In this document: one piece after another, positions 1 through 10,300 of the stretch
Position numbering within the stretch: position 1 is the stretch's first letter
Layout of the letters: the number at the start of each line of letters is the position of its first letter
NCBI GenBank assembly: GCA_034008185.1
Contig: CM067109.1
Span: 37,170,885-37,234,884 of the forward strand
DNA: 64,000 nt
From: Gorsachius magnificus
Lineage: Eukaryota > Chordata > Aves > Pelecaniformes > Ardeidae
Reading direction: 5' to 3'
Position numbers and translations under genes: made by a program
The notes under the pieces: generated by a model
Seen by the model: only the letters and a program-made list of their open reading frames with translations
The model's database searches: none
What the model was told of the DNA's origin: nothing

Positions 1-340
1 TATCATTAATGGTGTGCACAAACAAAAATTACAGGATGAGGACGGACTCTCTCCTCCATAGGGCTGAACAATTTCTCTGGCAACTTTCCTCTTGCCAGAC
101 TCAAAGGAAGGCAGAGATGTGTAGTCCTCAAAGGACTGTCTCAGCACCTCACCAAACTGAACCTGAGTTGACCGATTAACAAGGTTTCCACTATGACTTA
201 CTAAGAGGCTGCAAAAGCTCTCTCTGAGTGTGAGAAAATCCTAAAACAACGTGTCTGGCAGAGAAGAACTCAGAATATCCTTTGTCTTCTTCCTCCTCTG
301 AAAGCAGCAAGGGAGGAGCAGCCAAGCAGGGAATACTGAC
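1..340 (-). other. SEMA6A: SEMA6A intron, partial (downstream of the second coding exon)
   Basis: This is the start of the intron that follows the second coding exon. It opens on the minus strand at 340 with a GTCAGT donor. I looked for the next expected SEMA6A coding segment on the minus strand and did not find it, so that exon lies outside the window. No repeat or other feature was recognised here. Confidence 0.85.
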
Positions 341-458
341 CTAGCAGCAACGTAGAGTGTCCTGTTCATGACCATGACCAGCTGGATGTCCAGCCGGTGC
401 CTCTGCGTGGTGTTCCGCCCTGGTTTGTGACCCACAAACACTGGATACTGTCTTGTAT
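341..458 (-). CDS. SEMA6A: SEMA6A second coding exon (start of the Sema domain)
   Basis: SEMA6A is a single-pass membrane semaphorin that binds plexin-A2 and plexin-A4 and guides axons and migrating neurons. This 118-bp exon encodes about 39 residues at the start of the Sema beta-propeller. The recognisable stretch reads QYPVFVGHKPGRN, then RHRLDIQL and LYVAAR. This closely matches vertebrate SEMA6A; SEMA6D, the nearest paralogue I considered, differs clearly here. The acceptor is a long T-run followed by CTTCCTGCAG (AG at 460-459) and the donor is AG|GTCAGT at 341/340. The exon enters in phase 1, completing the Tyr codon begun in the upstream exon, and leaves in phase 2 inside an Arg codon. 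Two N-glycosylation sequons, NTT and NRT, are visible. No stop or frameshift breaks it. The long ORF called over 241-750 is this exon plus intronic read-through and is not a separate gene. Confidence 0.96.
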
Positions 459-2801
459 CTGCAGGAAGGAAAAAAAAAAACCCAGCATCAAAAGAGAACC
501 ACAAACTGAAAGCGTGATAACATGGAGCACTATGGGGCCCAGACACTGCCAAAACCTGTGGTTTCTGCTCTGCCCTGGCACCACAGCTTGGGGTTGGAAG
601 GCATGAGCACAGAGGGCTGGAGAGTCCGTCAGGGCTACAGTCTTTGCAGCTGCAAAGGAGAAAGTCATCACCTTTGTAGAAGACAAAAATCGTGTGTTTT
701 GTTAGAGCATAAAGTTGTTCTCGAGCTCTTGGCAGATAGTTACATGGCACTTTCTCACAGTTTTTCTTTCACTGCTTGCAGAGCTTAAATGCTTGCTCCT
801 GGCTGCCAAAGGGTGTCTAGCAGGACAAGGCTGTTTCGCAGTGGCCCATCAATCACCACAACGACTGGACTGGTAGTGGTTAAAGCAAAAGACTTGGCCC
901 TCCTTGGTTCAAACTGCCAGCTCCCTCCCCAATTCCTACAGGATTGGCCAGCCGTCGTAGAACAGCTGTGGGGATTTCTGAGAAATGGTGGGAAACAACC
1001 ATTTGAACTTTATAAAATGAAAGTCACTGCATTTTATTTTGGCAACCATTCTGATACTCCTTCTGGCAATTGGACAACACCACCGACTGGAAGCCCTATA
1101 CTAAGCTTACATGATCAACAAGTCAGCTTTCCTGCACCCTCTATCAGTCAGCAAGAGCATTTATTCACTCTATTATCACTATTTTTTTGGTGAGACCTCA
1201 GCATACACAGTGTGTGCTGCCGCTCCCCAGATGATCTGGGTGCACAACCTGTAACAACAGTGAAGACTTCTGACCAAGGGCCACCTTGCTGTTAGACTTC
1301 ATATGTATACACGATCATGACATCTACATGCACGAACTAGGGAGCTAGTTAAGTAAACAAAACAAAGAAGACAGGAGGAGGATAAACCTCTGATGAGCAG
1401 AACTGCTGCATGCACGCGTTATACAGAGCCGACTAGCATCTGGCTACGCCTGAGCCTTTTCCCTATGAAAATGCTTTCCCAGAAACCTGGAGCTGTTTGA
1501 GGGAGTCTGTTTCTTCAGAAACTCAGCTACTGCTGTAGTGTTTTCAGCTATTGTCCTTTAAAAGTATTTTCCCTATTAAGCTTGGTCAAAGTATTGATTC
1601 ACACCATGGCTTCAGCAAAGCACTTCAGAGTGCCATGTGTCAGAAAGCCTGGTGATAAAACTGTCTAGAAAGAGATAAAACTGCAGGAACTTCCCTGCAA
1701 ATCAGACGCCGAGAACTCTTGGAGAAACAAATCAAGGTAGCCCAGGCGAGATTTACGTTCAGAAGCTTAACCCTTCCGAGCAAGTCCTACATGCAAAATA
1801 TCAAGTTTAACTGTCAAGATCTTTTTTTTTTTTTTCTGGCCACCCCAAAGCACAGTAAGCAAGGACAATAAAGAGATTTGCTTTAAATTCAAATTCCTGA
1901 CCCAAAGTAAGCTTAAACATAAGCCTACTCACTGCTGACTCACCACTCCGTAGCATACTTTTACAGACCCAGGCGCTAAGGACTTCCTTTTAAACATCTG
2001 AACCTTTGGGACTTCAGAAGTCTTTTCTCTGCAGTAATCGTAATTGAGTTGAGGCAAATGTGAAGGAATCAGCTATGCTAAGCCTCACTTGCATAGTGAA
2101 ATGCACAGAAAGCCCTTCACCTGTTTAGCCAGCTAATCGCAATACTGACGTGCAGCTGTCTGTGTTACCCTAGATTTTGGAGAGTTTGCCAATTACTGCT
2201 GGAAAGAAAGAAGAGAGATTCTGTTACAAAAGATTCTTTGTCTTGATTATTTTTTTTAGCTGCATTTCCAGCTTAGCAAAAAATGCCTAGTGCTAAAGCA
2301 AAATGCCTAATGCTAAAGCTCCATCAGAGCTTAAAGAAGTAAGTCCAATTATTTGTATTATATCAACAAATTACGTTTGCAGACCTCCATTACTTTAGTG
2401 CGCTATGCTTGATACTCTGAGGGGCTTCACTGGTTATCCAGAACTACATTTTCACAAGCCAGGTGAGGGACTCTTGGATTATGGGGTGGGGGCGGGAGAA
2501 CACTTCTTTCCTCTGATGCTGGATAGAGCAAGATATTTGGCTTCATTATGCTACTGAAGTGTCTCTGTTTGAGAAGGAGAAAGGTTATGGTTTTGGAAGA
2601 TCGAGCAGTTTACCACCCAGTAGTCATAAGTCAACGTGAAAAAGTCATGTTCCTGTATTAGTATCTGTGAACATAAATTGGCTGATCTGGGAGACATCAA
2701 GAAAAACAACTTTATTCATTGTAACTGTAACAAAATACTGTTGATTTGAAGTCCCCTGATCGGTATTAAGCAAACGAAGCCCTCTGGCCTCCTATACTTA
2801 C
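459..2801 (-). other. SEMA6A: SEMA6A intron between the first two coding exons
   Basis: This 2,343-bp phase-1 intron starts with a GTAAGT donor at 2801 and ends with a T-rich tract and CAG acceptor just above 458 (minus strand). It contains a short tandem duplication (2276-2317), a 14-base T-run (1822-1835) and otherwise unique AT-rich sequence. The 134-codon plus-strand ORF at 789-1193 has no recognisable family features and lies on the opposite strand to the gene, so I treat it as chance. Confidence 0.9.
2276..2317. repeat. two-copy tandem duplication (22 + 20 bp)
   Basis: Two adjacent units begin GCAAA and end TGCTAAA (2276-2297 and 2298-2317). They differ by two A residues in a run and one internal substitution. 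This is a small replication-slippage duplication within the SEMA6A intron. Confidence 0.8.
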
Positions 2802-2901
2802 AGTTGCCATGCGAAATACTGATCGGCTCAGAATCTTCTGGGAAACCAGCCCCAGCAAAGTGTAGCAGTGTGAAATATAGCAGCAAGGCTTCTGACCTCA
2901 T
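2802..2901 (-). CDS. SEMA6A: SEMA6A first coding exon (start codon and signal peptide)
   Basis: Translation starts at the ATG on 2901-2899 and runs 33 codons plus one base to a consensus GTAAGT donor at 2802/2801. The protein begins MRSEALLLYFTLLHFAGA, a signal peptide with a short polar start, a hydrophobic core and a small-residue end (cleavage probably near residue 18). It continues with the acidic segment FPEDSEPISISHGN. From memory this matches the vertebrate SEMA6A amino terminus almost residue for residue, which fixes both gene and start codon. The reading frame joins in phase with the exon at 341-458 to give HGN-Y-TRQYPVF. The reading frame continues past the donor without a stop, but that extension (CKYRRPEGF...) is intronic. 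The protein is secreted through the ER and ends up on the plasma membrane. Confidence 0.96.
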
Positions 2902-2939
2902 AGTAGTTCAGCTGGGAGGCTTCACTTCTTCACTTCACC
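2902..2939 (-). other. SEMA6A: SEMA6A 5' UTR part of the first coding exon
   Basis: A strong splice acceptor, a pyrimidine-rich tract ending TTCCACAG with AG at 2941-2940, sits just upstream of the start codon. Splicing there leaves 38 bases of leader before the ATG. A second AG (2994-2993, after TGTATGC) with a weaker tract could instead start the exon at 2992. The leader implies at least one non-coding exon further upstream, at higher coordinates. Confidence 0.7.
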
Positions 2940-5900
2940 CTGTGGAAGACAAACAAGGGCTTCAGCACCTTCTGTCCATTCAGCTTTAACCACTGCATAC
3001 AGAAAGCTAAAAAGAGTCAATGGGAAGTAGAGGGAGCTCTCCTTCCCCCCCACGTCTCTCACCGTACCTGAGGAGGTATATCATGTTTCTAAGCAAAAAC
3101 TCTCCCTACCAGGCCAGTTTCCCTTTAGCCCGTGCCCCAGCAGCGCCACATCTTGCTTGAGGACAGACTTAAATATCTGTGAGTTACGAAGAATTTTCTG
3201 CCTCAGCTGCTTATATTCAATAAAGAAAATTTGTCTCCTGCACTGATCGACAGCTGACAAGAGGTTTTTTTGGAAATATTTTGTTTTCCCCTTCTTTGGT
3301 TTACATAATTAGATGATGACATGATGACACACACCATAAATAAAAAAACCCACACTACATTATTCTGGTTAAAAAGAGATTAAGGGTTATACTACCGGAC
3401 TGATTCATATCCTGCAGAGTTGTGAATCAAGTGAAGAAACACTGAGAGCGCTTGATGGAGCATGCAGAACATGTCATTGGGTTTTACCATAAAAATATGT
3501 ACCCATAAATTTAGGTGCCATAAAACCAATACTCCAACTTGCGATAAAATAAGGGAGAACAAAACTGTCTAAACCCAGCTTTTTTTTCCCTGTGTTCCAC
3601 TGACACATTCACTCATTCACATTTCATGTACAAAAATATCCCTAAATCTTAAAGATAAAAGGAACCACAGGGGCCTTTGGATACAGTGAAAGAAAACAGC
3701 ACATAATACAGTAAATAGCTCATAATTCCCAGGCAAATTTCACATAGACGTTGATCTGCAGGGGAAATCAGTGTAAAAGTGGGGTTTTCTTTTCATCCTT
3801 TCCAGATTTTCAAACCTTTGATGCTGCCTGCCAAAGATTCCTTTTGAACAAAGCTATTTTACAGTAGTCTGTCAGTCATTCAAGATTTACTGTCAGAAAG
3901 TCAAACTTCATAACCTACATAGTCTTTGAAACTTAATTTGGCAAACAAAGTGCTAACTTGCCCTTCTGCAACACCATTTAATATTAGATACCTATGTCTC
4001 TTTTCTCAATGCCAAAAAAAGCATTAATAAGTCTTGAGTGTTGCATTTTCATTTGTAATTTCACAGACACAGCTGATTCCTCATCTTTTACCCAATTGAA
4101 AAATGACACAATAATTAATTTGCCTTATCAGATATTTGCGTTCAAATAAAATTTCAGCTCCTATAACTGCATTGGAATAGGGACTCTGTTGCAGGGTGAT
4201 ACAGTCCATAAGGACTAATGATTTATTATGCTCTGTGTTTGCCTATTATTAGTCAAACACACAAACTGGAAACTTGGCTGATTCTCTATTTCTATTAGCA
4301 AAATAACTGACAGACCAAGTTAGACTGAGACCAGAAAAAATAAAATTTAATGTAAGACAATGACTGACACCTTAACTGAACAAAGTGTGTGGCGGATGGC
4401 AAAGGATAAAAATAGCAAGAATAAATGCAACACAATACAGACACTTATGTGAGTATGCATACTAGAAGATGGTATATGCAAGCCCCAAGAGAAGCATTTC
4501 CATCTAGCACTGGTTAGGCCGATAGCTGTGTATGATTACTGACACAGCTATCCTGCAGACATTTTCTTTACCTGTTTCCTCCATTTGTCTCCTTAATCAC
4601 CTCTTACATTTTCTCTTGACTGTTAGCTCTCTGGGGCAGGAACTGTTTCTTTCTATTTGTTTCCACGCTTAGCGAAACATCATTTGGGGCCCTTAGGAAT
4701 GCCCAAAGTGGAAATAAGCAGCAGAACTAAATATAACACTTGGAAACAGTTTCCCTCAAAAGGTTTCAATTAAAACTAAGATATACGCATTAAAGGGGTT
4801 AATTCCTTTCTCTCTACACAGTGTTTTGAAATGTAATTTTGCCGCTTTAGAAACTGTGCCCCTGCAAGTACAATGCAAAGTGACAAAAGAAAATGCCTTA
4901 TCTTAATGCACAAATAGAATGAAATTCTTTCCTTCTTGAAAATGTTACAGTCCAATGCAGAAGTCTTTCTGAAACGCACATGAGGAGCAATAGTTTAACG
5001 GGAAGAAACTTATCGAGCAATCCAATTCTTCCACTTAAACCTTATTCATCCCCAGTATCAGTCTGCAGGCTGACAATTCAAACCACTTGGCTCACAGCAA
5101 GACTCTGGAGCATAAGAACAGCCGCTCTCTCTTACTCCCTATCAGCACATCATCCACTATCTAACAGCCTATGCATGCTATGAGGAAAGCATTATGGTGC
5201 CGCAAACATATTGCTGCCGTTCCACTTCAGAGCTTGAAAAACTTCCCATGGGCGAGTCTGCACCGTCATTCCCTGTGTACCCCTCTACCTAAATGCATAC
5301 AGGAGATGGCTTCCAGGAAAATGAACAACACCTAGCACGGTTCTTTGTCACTTTATGTACATGCTATCGGGCCAGATTTTTTCTTTTACCTGAAAACAAC
5401 TAACTGATGAATGAACTGACATACTGCCTTTTAAGAAAGACTAGCTTTGTAGTTTTGTAAGTATATTAAATTCTCTGTCATTCTTAAGGGTAGCTTCTGG
5501 GGAAGAAAAGAAGGAGAGAAAAAGGCATAATTCTCTGTTGCTCTGGTGCAAACGTAGCTGTGCAAATTCATACAAAGTAAATGCAAAATGTCTGCTTTGA
5601 TCTGTCAATGATTCAAGTGGACTACACATCTGTATCAATGCCTCTGCCAATGAAGTAACATCGAGTAGGCCTCAAGTTGCATCCAAAGACAGCTTTTTAC
5701 TAGGAGGTAATTATTCAAAAATAACGTTACTTTTGCTGTTCTTACAATGGTGGAAAGAGCCATACTGTTTCAGTGGAATTTCAGAAAAGTGCTGATTCGA
5801 GAAGGTCACACTTATTTTTAGTACAAATTTCGTTTTCAGCAAATACTCAGCTCTGGTTGGGCTCCTGGGAGTGATGCAAATGTTCTCACTTGCAACTGTG

Positions 5901-6796
5901 CTGAAACTACTTTCTAATCAAAAGTGCTTGTGAACACAGTGTCTGATGAAGCATGAGTGGCTAGACAGTGATGCCGAGCAAGTACCAGCACTGTCTCCAA
6001 ATAAAAGTTTTGCAAACTTCAATAGAGAGATCTTCAGTCAACGTAGACCACTGCAGTTCAGTCTGGCCTACACTAAGCCATACCGGTTGAGAGAGAACTG
6101 CACCTAACTCCAGTTCTCCCTGTTCCAAACACGATTACTACTCCTGTTGAAGGAAGCTAGTGGTGACAAGAAGAGTGAGTTTTGGTGGTGTTCTTTTATT
6201 AGCAGACATGCTAATAAAATTCAGACCTGCAAATATTTAAGAGCGTGTTTTATAATCTATGTCTAATGCAACGACTTGTAGCCATTGAGTGGAGTAGATC
6301 AGGTTTCTTCAAAGCTTAAAAAAAACCCCAACTAATTTGCTTCTTGCATGCCTCAGATCAATGCAAATATAACTTTTTGCAAGATACACTGGTGCTCTGA
6401 TTCTTCTTTCTGAAGTTGATAATTTCAAACACCTGTGTCAGATGACTTGTTCTGGTTATTTCTATGTTCCCTCCTTTTTGTCATATTATGATTAAGTATA
6501 AATAAAACATATGCTCTCTTAATGTATATAGAAATCAAAGTTTTGCCTTCCTAGTTGGAATAAGTTTTTCTGTTTGTACACTGCAGCCCAAGAGTGAACT
6601 GCCTCTAAGTAGGACGTTTAGATACTAGTGCAATATAGTTGCTATTTACCATTATATTTACTCACTCAAAGCCTATGTATAGATATAAATATTCATATTC
6701 ACTCACACACACGCATAGATGCTTGACATAGGGGCATTTAGTTTTGTAAAAATCATGCTGCTGGCATGAAGGAATTTCTGAAGCTAAGAAAGTAGC
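2940..6796. other. intron 1, proximal block: AT-rich unique sequence
   Basis: Apart from the L2-like tail at 4618-4720, I see no gene, RNA gene or recognisable repeat. ORFs in the range are short and occur on both strands without splice context or recognisable motifs. Confidence 0.6.
4618..4720 (+). mobile_element. ancient L2/MIR-like retroposon 3' tail
   Basis: The segment contains TTAGCTCTCTGGGGCAGGAA, a pyrimidine-rich T stretch, a CGCTTAGCG-type motif and GGGGCCCTTAGGA. This order (gct-ctggggcagg-actgt, then cgcctagcaca, then ggggccc) is the familiar 3' tail of old amniote L2/CR1-related elements and their SINE partners. It is heavily diverged with no target duplication visible, so it is a fossil. 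The family name is from memory and needs a RepeatMasker search. Confidence 0.55.
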
Positions 6797-7350
6797 TGTC
6801 CTGGTTTCGGCTGGGATAGAGTTAATTTTCTTCACAGAAGCTAGCATAGTGCTGTGCTTTGGATTTAGTACTAGAAGAATGTTGATAACACACTGATGTT
6901 TTTAGTTGTTGCCAAGCAGTGCTCAGACTGCTCAAGGACTTTTTGAGCTTCTCCTGCTCGGCCAGGTGCATAACAAGCTGGGAGTACAGCACAGCTAGGA
7001 CCCAAACTGTCCAAAGAGCTCTTCCATACCATAGAACGTCATGCTCGGGGGGGTTGGTGGGTCGGTCGGTCGCTTGGGTACTGATCGCTGCTCGGGACGG
7101 GCTGGGCATTGGTCGTCGGGTGGTGAGCAATTGCATTGTGCATCATTCGTTTTGTATATTCTGTATATTTTGTTATCATTCTCATTATTACTATTATTAT
7201 TATTTTCTCTTATTAAACTGTCTTTATCTCAGCCCTCGGCTCTAACCTTTTTTCCCCTTCCCGATTCTCTCCCCCATCCCACTGAGGGAGGGGGGGGAGC
7301 GAGCGAGCGGTTGCGTGGTGCTTAGTTGTCAGCCAGGTTAAACCACGACA
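6797..7350 (+). mobile_element. solo LTR of an avian endogenous retrovirus (ERVL-type)
   Basis: A 554-bp element begins TGTCCTGGTTTCGGCTGGGA and ends CCACGACA, so it has TG...CA ends. It is flanked by a perfect 5-bp direct repeat GTAGC (6792-6796 and 7351-7355). No internal retroviral region is present, so this is a solo LTR left by recombination between two LTRs. It carries an ATTAAA polyadenylation-type signal at 7212-7217, an ATT-rich microsatellite just before it, and a GAGCGAGCGAGCGG stretch near the 3' end. The 5-bp duplication fits the ERVL/ERV3 class. The terminal sequence is one I recognise as abundant in songbird and other neoavian genomes. ORFs read across it are not genes. Confidence 0.9.
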
Positions 7351-10300
7351 GTAGCAATCACTCCAAATCAAGGAGAAAAGTCTGATTTTTCTGAGCCAAG
7401 CGCCCTCCACTATGCCTATCCATGGCTATCTGAGCCAACAAGACACCACCATGATGAGCTCTGCTTTTTGCTCTCTGATACTTTTAGCATTTAGTGAACA
7501 ACAGTCTGGGTCGAAATGCATATAGTAGAGCTGCTTGGCTAAGGAAATGATTACATGGCTGCTGCAGTAATACCCTAGTAACCAGGCTATTGTATCTACA
7601 GCTTGTACGTTCCAGAAAGGTTATACAAAGCACATGAAAAATCCGAAATGGAATTGCTAACTTCCTGGTAAGCTCCCTAAAACTGTGAGGTCAGATTTGA
7701 CCTTGAGACCAAATTTAACAGCAACAGCAATGACTGCATAGACACATCTATAACTAACTATTGAAAGGGACACTCTTCCATGTTGGAAAACCTCCCATCT
7801 TGCTGCTTTGGCCTCACTGTACATTCAGCTAACCCCAGCATAACTCCAAGTAAAATCAAAGTACGTAACCATGTCAGAAGTTTCCCATGGCACAGCAAGC
7901 CTGCTCAGTAAGGGAGAGATCTTGTTATATTCATTTATTACAAACCTTCTTTATACCATGAGGGGTTGTGTCATACACGACAGCTGCACTTCGATCCACA
8001 AAGTATTAAGCTTAATGTGAGAATTACCAGACAAAATTCAATGGTCTGTGTTACGCATGAAGCAAGACCAGAAAACCTAATGGCCATAAAACTCCCCATG
8101 ACTATCTCAAATGAATTCTTTTGTTTCTACAAACATGTAGAAATAAGTTATTCTTCAAAAAGACAGTAAGTCTAGGAAGAAGGAACAGCATTTAACCAAA
8201 CAGCGAGGAAACTAAAAACTGACCCTGGATGAATTTGAACCACTACATAAGGAAAAGTGCACGACCAGAAAAAATAGCAGCCTCTGTGAACTGACCCTGG
8301 AAATACTCGGCAAATAGCCCTTCTCACCGCAGTTAGCATTTCTTACCCTGGGGGAAAACAAAAGGACCATAAAGAAGCAGGCAAGAAACTGATTTGAGTT
8401 GCATAACAGATGTAACAAAAAGATTTGGGATTGTCCTGTGGTAAGAGCTTTAAAGGCATGCAAGTGAATCAGAAACCCAAGTCCTCCTGCAGTGCCTCAT
8501 TGAAAGAAACAGAGCAAGATCTATCTACCCCTACATAAAAAAAACCCACGTATTGATTTACACAGCACATGCTTTGCCATGCTGAAGGCAGAGCGCAGAA
8601 ACTACTCGGCCGACCCGACTGCTGTTCGCTGCTATGGTACAGATTTGCCACGCGATGCTGGCAAGCATCCTTCCTCTCCTTTGGCTAAGCCTTTGGAAAT
8701 CTCTGAGTGGAAGACACTGTTACTGCTATTTACCCCTTTAAATTCACAGTTCCTAGAAAGTGAAAGACAAGAGTTCTGTGCAAGTCAGAGAAAGGAATTA
8801 GGAATAACGCAACAACCACAGCAAAAAGAGAGGAATACAACCTGCAGGCTGCAGCTTCCAGAAAATGAGGAAGGTTAGGCCGGTGCAGCGGAGCTGTTCA
8901 GGAGAGCATCCTTTGTCTACGCCTGTTTGGGTGGTGGGCTAGCTGCTGCTTGGCCACCTCGTGCGGCTGCACCTGGCAGCAGAAGGGATCCTGAAAGATG
9001 CCCAGGCGGAGCAGTGCCAAGGGGATCAGACAGATGTGAGTGAACAGAAGCTCAGCGGGCGCTTGGGGAGCTCAAGAGAGAGGAGACACAAGCGGCTATC
9101 AGCAAGACACAGCATGGAGTGCCAGACATTACAACTGAATTGGCACGTGGCAGGGTGGTGGACAGGATGGACAGCTCTTTTGCTCGTGTTGTCCTTTCTC
9201 TAATGATTGCTGCTCAGTCACCTGAATGCTGGTGCAGGTGGCCACAGAGACTTAGTGCCAGCTCTGTGCCCATCATCACTACCAACCTCCAACATCTTTT
9301 TGTGACCGATGGTGCAGCCATCATTCATTTTTCCTCTCCTGTCCTGCTCCTGTTGTCTCTACAGCTGGCCATTCATTTCATGTGGCCAGAAAAGCACTCT
9401 AGCACTCCAGGTAGCTGGCCAGAGAGGCTGGTGCATGAATACACTAGGGTAATCACCTGTACTCCTTCAAATCATGCGGTAACAAGGGGTCGCTCCTGAA
9501 TGCTGGTGGGGGGAGGCAGGCAGCGCCCAAGGGAAGCCCCTCACCTCTCCAGCATCCCTACCGACCCTAAATTACACATACAAAGTGCACTCCCCCTCAT
9601 CTTGTGTACACCAAAAAGTTCTCCCTGGCCATAAGAGCAATGCATGGGTGCCCTCTCCTATGCATGCTTTACTACCATTTTAATTGGATTCAGTACTGCT
9701 TACTCATTGCCCAGCTGCTGTGGGCTGCACACCAGACGTGACGATTAGGCCCAAGGGAAAGACACCAATGAGAGAGATTTTGCTTCATGTAGTAAGCAAC
9801 AGCATCTACCTTCATTAAAAAGAATAATACAAACTTCATTACTAGTTGGACGAAACAGATACACGGCCCACGCGGATCTTCCCACTGAGACTTGCAAAAA
9901 TGCACGTCTAAAATAAAATTTTAGCCAAAATACAAAGTACTGCTCAAGCAAGTTTCAGGGGTACTTGCTTATTTTGTTCAGGTTTGTGCAAACCTGAGTC
10001 CTCACCAGCTTTCCTCCCTCCTTGCCTGCAACTTTTCCAAGGCCATACATCGCACACAATAATGTCAGCTATGATACGTAACATCACTACTGTCTGCTTC
10101 AGTACATGACAAGCTGAAAAGGTCTGGACAACCCCCAGGCAGCACTGGTGAGCCTCGGCCTGCCGAATGGTGGTAGCAGGTGTCAAGTCAGTAGGCAAAA
10201 CTCAGCATGCTTAATGCTGGCAACCTGTCTCGTGCAGATCAACATTACCACTCGATCCAGCGCGGTGCAAGAAGAAAATGTAAAGAACAAATGGAGGCCT

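Noticed and set aside
241..750. 169-codon minus-strand ORF as an independent gene
   Set aside because: Only 341-458 is coding. The rest is intronic read-through across a poly-T/pyrimidine tract on the acceptor side and past the GTCAGT donor on the other.
6822..7325. ORFs of about 94 to 108 codons within the solo LTR
   Set aside because: They lie wholly inside a retroviral LTR, which is non-coding, and include the translated ATT microsatellite.
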